From assembly GCA_964617105.1 (NCBI GenBank), contig CAZTWC010000079.1, forward strand, positions 1 through 13,564: a stretch of 13,564 bases of DNA, written 5' to 3'. The notes below the pieces were generated by a model that had not been told where the DNA came from, did no database searches, and saw only the letters and a program-made list of their open reading frames with translations. Positions 9,701-12,053 of this stretch are shown one piece after another (within the stretch, counting starts at the first letter, position 1; the number at the start of each line of letters is the position of its first letter). Both the position numbers and the translations under genes were made by a program. The DNA comes from CAZTWC01 sp964617105 [NCBI: uncultured Myxococcia bacterium] (lineage in GTDB: Bacteria > CAZTWC01).

Positions 9701-9963
9701 GCGATCTGGTCAGTATCCATGACCAGGCCAGACATGACCTGTTCAGCCCCAATACCGGCAGCAATACCACCTGGCATATCGGCCTTAACGATAGCGGATC
9801 AGACGGTACTTTTACTTGGATAGACGGCAGCATCCTGGATTACAATGAGCCGATGGGTTTTAACAACACTCTGGAAAAGGACTGCGTATTTTACCAGAAG
9901 AGTACCAACAACTGGCAGATAAACTACTGCACTGACCGGAGGTATTTTGTCTGTGCCTATTAA
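1..9963 (+). CDS. Giant glycine-rich repeat surface protein with C-terminal C-type-lectin-like domain (5' partial)
   Basis: Frame 1 is open from the first base to a TAA at 9961-9963, giving 3320 visible residues. The codons before the first possible start (GTG at 100) already encode module sequence (NGSINVSGKGY), so the true start and export signal are upstream. The protein is built from eight repeats of a three-part unit: a glycine-rich module, a small beta-rich domain and a strand-rich connector, listed separately. Alternating hydrophobic/polar strands broken by glycine turns fit a beta-helix or similar fibrous fold; this is inference. A C-type-lectin-like domain closes the chain. No catalytic motif is visible. 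By analogy with other very large, glycine-rich, lectin-capped bacterial proteins it is probably exported and acts at the cell surface as an adhesin, fibre or matrix protein. Copies 3 and 4 are nearly identical. Confidence is high that this is a real gene, moderate on surface location, low on exact role. Confidence 0.93.
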   Translation, partial: EENGSINVSGKGYSGGLPNTPDINLINGATLDNVRENGALAQGDTSGKAQGGNHGGLGGFNPQGRYGNMYAPFLPGGGGGRGHYSMGAGGHGGGAVRIEARTIRLDGHIYADGITGSGDSAQDFYGGGGGAGGSIWLQPLPEVVNYRGTDENVGGDDQTLVLTNNIRDKSQGRNVHARGGYGGHVKTTSRWGGSGSGGRIAIYYSHRDIKIDYSVRPGDRRYNSGDEGRAGTIYLARNDQDYGTLFFRDEGTPEWISKQTELYGISTKKIVSVEGGKITLDTDKIPVLNGHGLLKGAFLSPHSRPEVNCPILDNDATSITIGVSSKCAGSDLDLFQTDTEVVVVYIVKDICWLQNFDQSCSNSYGTSYLSTNARFYLDDPLKSIEGDGYKVQKKDAWSVHGLYIPNLVHYEQYEGYLQNYDTIYSSRPLKRITVKRYRAYVRIHRQEVEEFYLEDTDKNADYPFVNYLNCGKLYLKNSGFAFREINCGQIILNNSKVYAKHMPEKSADDSSWGSSDGARSAKIIAQEMNVDSNSEIWARDRGYRKTYTNQYQKHTTYYAGHGGDGYDGKVKAYGNVYYPRQPGSGSNTNHGGGSFEINISGLFLLDGTIWAAGWGHASGGSVYIDMQGTGTIQVTDGAGYIRSYSDNQGSGGRISVVNYVSKLPSDLYLYSFSTDNDYSAQGTSFFRPAGDKYGTLVVDNHNRRGITAVLPLLPSGQIISFGDKNNTINDENATFPMEDLPKGSIDLKKYYFKFTDKDGKVRYLKATGNSEQQLELELPYGVEKLSDIFEVGADYQGVYVFQRVDLERKGKIKSLSPIVIMEGEKDEPETLVINSDMNVPALIIPEGTKKLVVNSSNLRVTDQIKVEQLEGNSASISIDKLSVDTVQLQESSLTLTDLTGFDSDQVSTLNLKGSSNLKQTSAGDFPGLFVVRVKNLLVEVNSRVDADGNGYRFAEHATETYAPGPDGKPHGTSRSIGAMHGGLGGNNSSYHRTYGDFRAPIYGGTSGHNYSPNHNYNSRWRSRGGGALKLEISEKLELEGTVSANAHQPSDYNSWEALSGAGGSVWVTGLDSAVFSGSGKIQVNGGRARGRAGGGGRVAVRGFTGDISTWDLQARGGYSDSKEGGRHGGAGTVFVQAKDQPRGDLKVDNNALSSTACATFGANIQGEIVEVGKDSVKLKSTSTGRGANFMEPNQNFDGLKGFQVRLRTAGSFKDYTIVTNTADTLTMAVGDDDLTQLFAAGDLVISLFNLNRIDIKSNSKFFSDGLISVDTVELQDSNLYLNEITGFGSDQVSVLNIKGSSRLKQSSAGDFPGPFVVRANNLLVEAGSYIDADGNGYRLADHATEIYAPGPDGKPYSASRSKGALHGGLGGGNSDYHLSYGDFRAPVYGGTSGNNYSPNHHYNSRWHSRGGGALKLEILEKLELEGTVSANAHQPSDYNSWEALSGAGGSVWVNGMGSAVFSGSGKIEANGGRARGRAGGGGRVAVRGFTGDISAWNLKAHGGYSDSKETARHGGAGTVFVQPKDQAYGDLKVGNNGNRSNSYATSGANIHAEIAEVEKDKVKIAVIGRGSIFMEPNDKFGALKGFPVRLVAADNSFKEYIISANTADTLTLEVGDDDLTQLFAAGDLVVSAFKLKRVDLDSQGFFLTDGLLEISNQMEIKGSGRLVAFGVKADQLTLESADSYIKNIDLSDHMTIKNGGILYSYIGYSSLKLVRYWQPRLEIFTKDFTIEEGGKIDLSNRGYPKPADCSKSRYSLGPDGKNGLLHIDHGASHGGVGGANSYWYRTYDDPQYPLYGGISGRCYSTNNAHLHHSGQGGGALKLEFAGIGTIAGSILSDGHPSSDANSSASSGGAGGSILLDGKNSGALTITGAIKARGASTRHRAGGGGRVALINFSGDIEQATLLASGGNYGNSDSTHRASAGSVFLRKTGQEYGDFILDNQNSNSGRWSPVGMYFRKQHRKFAKIYAVGENTVQIEDGLLREPVPEKGFYGFVGQQIRLFDHAEKNVRVFKIISHDANTLTLDTKGEDLTGIFKVDDRIQPYYQYNNVIVKNSARFITDSFLKAEKVEFDQGIAHNSASYFQVKQLSLVKSTLQGEEVTVEAEDVSIDLDSKFDVTAGGYLKGDCSTDKRGYGPPGDQRWGSHGWGASHGGLGSHENRVNMSYDFFFAPYLAGAAADCYSTNNAHHYISGYGGGVVKMVVSKTLSLAGSIKANGGQPSDPNSSSHRAGAAGSIWLDGKDSGVFSGSGTIQAIGGWARGLSGGGGRIAITNYQGDISNYTVNAHGGSHVNLSMGGGAGTIYTEAAGQSYGQLKVDNNDVNGNYTGLGGPRKSVVEAVEAGMVTLENRGGYLRMYEKDSQNQTVFYLRLVSGNGNGEYRIKWVDGNRYGLEDSQGDIVTLFKTGDTAEPIYKLKELDVVKNGKLMPSEGYVLDLHDGGQGLDLDGQSLQLAGLITSGDISLKNSTLTAGKIVARNLILQGSKIYSPSTPADGRPVGLNINADDLQLDAGSLISANGRGYNGGNNSHKSGYCYKGKSCAPEYHAGSHAGINLRNTHAYDRAYGNFYFPVTFGAGSGNYHGHGYRGGGAIRLKLGGNLILDGKITANGSGNRSYSSGAGGSILIEMSGGGKIESPAQTGKIEARTWFDEANNYIGNYQGGNGYITLRGYSELDSDLRLNVLPLTWNRHNRAASVGVIYLKPSGSTYGTLKVDCENFSNGGQSVWSQAPAISEIGVTSQVVEKVAGGLRLAQDDLPVTNHVANEYGLEGLYAEVKGSWGSAMFLVTNSSSDTIFLEGSLDNVQVGDQVRTVHQFDSLDLNNRGRIHFMNSAVKVDNLTLDKYVYLGLHEGIFKNLTIKNAVVSTFPAWASKKKLFPLNLQVDNLVVESGGDIHADGCGYPGDTSNAGGYGPGFGRLAKNMAGSHGGFGVGGERKHIYGRYDRPLTAGSSGGYNGQSGGAGGGVIHIKASQSMVNDGRIRSNGHTRNRSGAGGSILLEASNFDLTGSGKFEAYGGGASNHARGGGGRIAVLGAKTISSNLSFSVRAGYRDSENSTISSGTYYYQLASEQNGNLRVPSSGSPTYTWLPGMGTYKIKLVDFPVITLMNSDGSEVDDLPVTDPDNGLAGFKGIYIQAETAADTWRGFRVKSSGANTLLLDESDFSGELKAGQKVEGLIDLASLNTNDNALMLSDSKLADSVDISAMDSRITRVTSGSQTLAFYAVTANYNHSREMCQYLFGGDLVSIHDQARHDLFSPNTGSNTTWHIGLNDSGSDGTFTWIDGSILDYNEPMGFNNTLEKDCVFYQKSTNNWQINYCTDRRYFVCAY
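1054..1530 (+). other. Tyrosine-rich, glycine-poor insert between modules 1 and 2
   Basis: Within the giant protein this stretch lacks the glycine-rich hallmarks and is rich in Tyr, Asp, Asn and Lys, for example LVHYEQYEGYLQNYDTIY. It has a cysteine pair (CWLQNFDQSC) near its start and two single cysteines (LNCGKLYL, INCGQIIL) near its end. The last part (GKLYLKNSGF, GQIILNNSKVY) looks like short parallel strands. It makes the first repeat interval the longest in the protein (1461 bases between equivalent GAGGS positions). No family was recognised. Confidence 0.55.
1582..2100 (+). repeat. Glycine-rich module copy 2 (divergent)
   Basis: Starts VDSNSEIWARDRGY and continues through AGHGGDGYDG, NHGGGSFEINI, DGTIWAAG, ASGGSVYID (equivalent Ala/Ser codon at 1852), GSGGRISVV and YGTLVVDN. 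It is the shortest and most divergent copy and lacks the HGGLGG string. The following beta-rich domain lies at about 2119-2418, ending VGADYQGVYVFQRVDL. Confidence 0.75.
2806..3450 (+). repeat. Glycine-rich module copy 3
   Basis: A full-length copy: LLVEVNSRVDADGNGY, then MHGGLGGNN, YGDFRAPIYGG, a His/Asn/Tyr-rich loop (YSPNHNYNSRWRSR), GGGALKLEI, LEGTVSANA, SGAGGSVWV (Ala codon at 3181), GSGKIQVNGG, AGGGGRVAV and YGDLKVDNN style endings (here RGDLKVDNN). The downstream beta-rich domain is at about 3499-3765. It is very similar to copy 4. Confidence 0.9.
3964..4608 (+). repeat. Glycine-rich module copy 4
   Basis: Aligns base for base with copy 3 at an offset of 1158. Hallmarks: LLVEAGSYIDADGNGY, LHGGLGGGN, YGDFRAPVYGG, YSPNHHYNSRWHSR, GGGALKLEI, SGAGGSVWV (Ala codon at 4339), AGGGGRVAV, YGDLKVGNN. 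The downstream beta-rich domain is at about 4657-4920, one codon shorter than that of copy 3. Confidence 0.9.
5182..5823 (+). repeat. Glycine-rich module copy 5
   Basis: Starts FTIEEGGKIDLSNRGY, followed by ADCSKSRYSLGPDG, SHGGVGGAN, YGGISGRCYSTNNAHLHHSG, GGGALKLEF, SGGAGGSILLDG (Ala codon at 5557), GAIKARG, AGGGGRVALI and YGDFILDNQ. It has two cysteines, one after the start motif and one in the His-rich loop, at positions shared with copy 6. The downstream beta-rich domain is at about 5890-6153. Confidence 0.88.
6316..6948 (+). repeat. Glycine-rich module copy 6
   Basis: Starts VSIDLDSKFDVTAGGY, followed by KGDCSTDKRGYGPPG, ASHGGLGSH, AADCYSTNNAHHYISG, GGGVVKMVV, LAGSIKANGG, AGAAGSIWLDG (Ala codon at 6688), GSGTIQAIGG, SGGGGRIAI and YGQLKVDNN. 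The cysteine pair and CYSTNNAH string match copy 5, so copies 5 and 6 form a second, older related pair. The downstream beta-rich domain is at about 6997-7251. Confidence 0.88.
7507..8130 (+). repeat. Glycine-rich module copy 7
   Basis: Starts LQLDAGSLISANGRGY, followed by a cysteine pair (CYKGKSC), a His-containing stretch (YHAGSHAGI), YGNFYFPVTFG, RGGGAIRLKL, LDGKITANG, SGAGGSILIEM (Ala codon at 7843), KIEART, and a GNGYITL string where other copies have GGGGRIA, then YGTLKVDCE. The missing GGGGR hallmark makes it atypical in its second half. The downstream beta-rich domain is at about 8206-8445. Confidence 0.85.
8638..9210 (+). repeat. Glycine-rich module copy 8 (last)
   Basis: Starts LVVESGGDIHADGCGY, followed by SHGGFGVGG, YGRYDRPLTAG, AGGGVIHIKA, DGRIRSNG, SGAGGSILLEA (Ala codon at 8956), GSGKFEAYGG, RGGGGRIAV and NGNLRVP. 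It is compact, with the His-rich loop replaced by a Gly/Ser run. The final beta-rich domain at about 9256-9525 leads into the C-terminal lectin-like domain. Confidence 0.86.
9628..9960 (+). other. C-type-lectin-like domain at the C-terminus of the giant protein
   Basis: About 111 residues with the fold's ordered signatures: an N-terminal strand (LAFYAVTANYNHS), a helix with the first cysteine (REMCQYLFGGDLVSIHDQ, Cys codon at 9682), the WIGL-type core WHIGLND, FTWIDGS, then DCVFYQ (Cys at 9883), INYC (Cys at 9928) and YFVCAY (Cys at 9952). The four cysteines fit the family's two conserved disulfides (first with fourth, second with third). The usual calcium/sugar positions are altered: EPM instead of EPN or QPD, and WQI instead of WND. 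A classical calcium-dependent sugar site is therefore unlikely; a protein ligand, a calcium-free glycan or a structural cap is possible. Confidence 0.88.
9938..9943 (+). promoter_or_regulatory. Shine-Dalgarno site for the lipoprotein gene, inside the giant gene
   Basis: GGAGGT lies within the last codons of the lectin-like domain. It is 3 bases before a TTG (9947) and 9 bases before a GTG (9953). The 9-base spacing and the stronger codon favour GTG. The site's position suggests the lipoprotein is translated from the same message and is coupled to termination of the giant protein. Confidence 0.7.
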
Positions 9964-10885
9964 GAGAAACAGAGCCGGCCAGGAAGTTTTTAGCGCTATT
10001 TTTAGTGCTTGCACTTTAAAACTTTTTTCCGGCTCCACCCTTATATTTTTGCTTCCAATGGTTTTAGCCCTGGCTTGCACTGAAGGTAAAGATGACCGGG
10101 ATAAAAAATTCCAAAATGGTCCGGTGGTGGGCAGTTCCCGGTTGGGTATCAGTAGCCAGAGATGGCAATACCTGAGGGACCAGATGGATGAGCAGGAACA
10201 GATAAATCTGCAGCAGGAGTCCCAGTTGCGGGATCTGCTGGAAAAGGAACTCAAGATCAAACGGCAGGCTATGGCGGCACGTAAAAAGGGACTCCATAAA
10301 CAGCCGCATTTGGCCCGACGTTTGGAGCAGATAATGGCCAATACTTTTCGCCAGGAGTTTGTGTCCCGGTGCCAGTTATCTATTCGGGAAGCCCCGGGAA
10401 TCCAAAAAGATTTGGGAGAAAAGGATATAGTGTTGAAAAACTTTTGGCAAATAGCCATACCCGAAGATGCCATAAAAGTTGACTTACCGGTTTTAGAGCG
10501 GGAATTGACCCGGTTGTCGCAAAAGAGTAAGAGTTGCCGCATAGACCTGGGAGGGCAAGCCAGCCTTTTTTATTTTCGTCTCCTGCCCCAGGAACAAACC
10601 GGAAAAACCACCGGATTGCAGAAAGATAGTGACAGTAGGTCCGGTGATTTGCAGCCTTTTCAATTTAAAGCGGTTAAAAAATCGGGAAAAATTTTATTGC
10701 GATGTCTGCAGAGTTTTTCTACCAGCCGGGTGCCTGCAGTGGGTCAGCAATCGGTTTTGGCTGCCCGGCGCAGGTTTTGTCTTGAGAAGATGGAGAAGGA
10801 GTTGGAGAAACAATATCCTCTCCAGGTTAAAGGAGAACAGTTAAGGTCTTTGCCCAAATCCAATAATGCTGGTAAGGGTAAATAA
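9953..10885 (+). CDS. Predicted lipoprotein with coiled-coil segment, function unknown
   Basis: I do not recognise a family. An in-frame TAA at 9920-9922 limits the start to GTG 9953 (310 residues, preferred on spacing) or TTG 9947 (312 residues). The N-terminus is basic, then hydrophobic (STLIFLLPMVLALAC), with a lipobox-like LALAC whose Cys is residue 42. This n-region is long for a lipoprotein signal but there is no later usable start. After the Cys comes a charged spacer, then a Gln/Glu/Leu-rich helical stretch at about residues 69-128 likely to form a coiled coil. The remaining domain has four cysteines (about 140, 195, 251, 276), which could form two disulfides in the periplasm, and a Lys-rich tail. 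It overlaps the giant gene by 11 bases and precedes the CsgG-like gene by 30, so it is probably a co-expressed envelope accessory of the giant protein. That role is inferred from context only. Confidence 0.85.
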   Translation: MPIKRNRAGQEVFSAIFSACTLKLFSGSTLIFLLPMVLALACTEGKDDRDKKFQNGPVVGSSRLGISSQRWQYLRDQMDEQEQINLQQESQLRDLLEKELKIKRQAMAARKKGLHKQPHLARRLEQIMANTFRQEFVSRCQLSIREAPGIQKDLGEKDIVLKNFWQIAIPEDAIKVDLPVLERELTRLSQKSKSCRIDLGGQASLFYFRLLPQEQTGKTTGLQKDSDSRSGDLQPFQFKAVKKSGKILLRCLQSFSTSRVPAVGQQSVLAARRRFCLEKMEKELEKQYPLQVKGEQLRSLPKSNNAGKGK

Positions 10886-10892
10886 TTATTAA

Positions 10893-10898
10893 TATAAT
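10893..10898 (+). promoter_or_regulatory. Possible -10 element (TATAAT) ahead of the CsgG-like gene
   Basis: A perfect TATAAT lies in the 30-base AT-rich gap between genes. A weak -35 candidate (TGGTAA, 3 of 6 matches, 10870-10875) sits 17 bases upstream. Transcription would begin near 10905, leaving a leader of only about 11 bases that barely includes the ribosome binding site. That makes a real promoter doubtful; AT-richness alone could explain it. Confidence 0.25.
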
Positions 10899-10915
10899 CG
10901 TTAGGATGGATAGCC

Positions 10916-11989
10916 ATGAAAAAATTATCTTTTTTGGTAACCTTAATTTTCTTAATGGGTATTTTTATTTTTCCCAGCAGCGGGGAAGCAAAGGGAGAAA
11001 CAAAAGCCGGCGGCTCTGAGAAATCGAGCGAAAAAAACCTTAAAAAGAAGAAAAGGAAGGAAAAAAAGAAGAGCAAGAAAATCAAGATGATTAAGGGGAA
11101 ATCGATTTCAGCCAAAAAATCGGGAAGTAAAGATGCGGCAAATTATAAAGATGTCTTTGCCTGCACTAAAGATCTGGCTGGCAAATTGGCTCTCCAGATC
11201 AAGAGATTGCCCGGTAAATTCAAGCGGGTGGTGATTTTGCCGCTCAGAGTAAGCGGTGATAACCTGCAGATGAAAAAACCGGGATTAGCCTTATCGGAGA
11301 TGATTTCCTCTGCCCTGGAGCAGGAGAAGGGAATCCAAATTTTGGAACGGGAGCGGCTGAAAGATATTTTAAAAGAATCGGAATTGGCTCAATTGGGAGT
11401 AATTGACGAGAGCACAGCGCCCAAATTGGGCAATTTTCTGGGTGCCAGAGCCCTGATTACCGGTTCTCTCAACCAATTGGGGCCCAAATATTTTCTCAAC
11501 TTGAGAATGATCGATGCGGAGAGCGCCAAGATACTGGTGAACTTGTCCACCACTTTTCCTGCAGCCAGTTTGGACGCCAAAGTGGATTCTATTGTAGTTT
11601 ATAAAAAGGGGTTTGACGCTATTTGGCGCAGCGCTGTTTTCCCAGGATTGGGGCAAATGTACATGGAAGAGATGGAGCGGGGATTAATTTATACTGTGCT
11701 GGGAGGCCTTTCAGCGGCTTCGGTAGTGTTATATGCCACTCAGGCTAAATTGCACTATGATAAATATAAAAAAGATGAAGCCGATACAGTAAAATATTTC
11801 GACCGTTATAAAAATGCTCAAAACAACTTTAAGATCTCTTTGCTGGTGTTTGCTCTCATATATACTGCAAATTTGGTAGATATCTCCCTGACTGCCGAAG
11901 ATAAATTGATCTATTATCCTATCTCCATGGATATTGTTCAGGCCGAATCCGGCTCGGCGCCTACTTTGAGATTGACATATAAGTGGTAG
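10916..11989 (+). CDS. Exported CsgG/FlgO-like protein with C-terminal PGLGQ (DUF5683-like) membrane region
   Basis: ATG follows AGGA (10903-10906) by 9 bases. Residues 1-25 look like a signal peptide with a GEA cleavage site; there is no lipobox, unlike true CsgG. Residues 40-62 are an extreme lysine run (KKKKRKEKKKSKK). Residues 103-217 resemble the CsgG/FlgO/LpoB-type periplasmic alpha/beta domain: a VVILPL strand, the helix with ILERERLKDIL (142-152) and the strand GARALITGSL (176-185). Residues 237-247 carry SAVFPGLGQ, the signature of DUF5683-like regions, followed by hydrophobic segments at about 256-275 and 307-321. Known relatives act in curli secretion, flagellar outer-membrane function or cell-wall synthase activation. 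This protein lacks the lipid anchor of CsgG, so pore formation is not expected. In context it may help assemble or anchor the giant surface protein; that is inference. One cysteine (83) is seen in the mature part. Confidence 0.85.
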   Translation: MKKLSFLVTLIFLMGIFIFPSSGEAKGETKAGGSEKSSEKNLKKKKRKEKKKSKKIKMIKGKSISAKKSGSKDAANYKDVFACTKDLAGKLALQIKRLPGKFKRVVILPLRVSGDNLQMKKPGLALSEMISSALEQEKGIQILERERLKDILKESELAQLGVIDESTAPKLGNFLGARALITGSLNQLGPKYFLNLRMIDAESAKILVNLSTTFPAASLDAKVDSIVVYKKGFDAIWRSAVFPGLGQMYMEEMERGLIYTVLGGLSAASVVLYATQAKLHYDKYKKDEADTVKYFDRYKNAQNNFKISLLVFALIYTANLVDISLTAEDKLIYYPISMDIVQAESGSAPTLRLTYKW

Positions 11990-12001
11990 GCAGAGTAGAT
12001 C
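11972..12001 (+). promoter_or_regulatory. Possible promoter for the kinase gene, overlapping the end of the CsgG-like gene
   Basis: A perfect -35 consensus TTGACA (11972-11977) lies in the last codons of the preceding gene. The best -10 candidate, TAGATC (11996-12001), matches only 3 of 6 bases at an 18-base spacing. If real, it would give a leader of about 45 bases for the kinase gene. The TTGACA also encodes part of the LRLTYKW ending, so chance is a fair alternative. Confidence 0.25.
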
Positions 12002-12013
12002 AAGGCTAAAATG

Positions 12014-12035
12014 TATAACCTGTAATTTATAACCT
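12014..12035 (+). repeat. Direct repeat TATAACCT in the gap before the kinase gene
   Basis: The 8-mer occurs at 12014-12021 and 12028-12035, a 14-base period, in the 64-base gap between the CsgG-like and kinase genes. It could be a tandem regulator site or chance in AT-rich DNA. The rest of this gap shows no hairpin terminator and no clear ribosome binding site. Confidence 0.35.
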
Positions 12036-12053
12036 ACGTGTTAATATTCGGTA

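Noticed and set aside
1-9963. Regular repeats considered as a CRISPR array, minisatellite or mobile element
   Set aside because: Repeats are in-frame protein modules about 1.1-1.5 kb apart, with protein-level conservation and no transposase, terminal repeats or short palindromic units.
9799-10542. Antisense frame of 247 codons across the lipoprotein gene
   Set aside because: The + strand lipoprotein has a ribosome binding site, lipobox and fits the operon layout; the antisense product shows no family features.
10886-10915. AT-rich gap considered as a terminator between the lipoprotein and CsgG-like genes
   Set aside because: No GC-rich stem followed by a T run is present.
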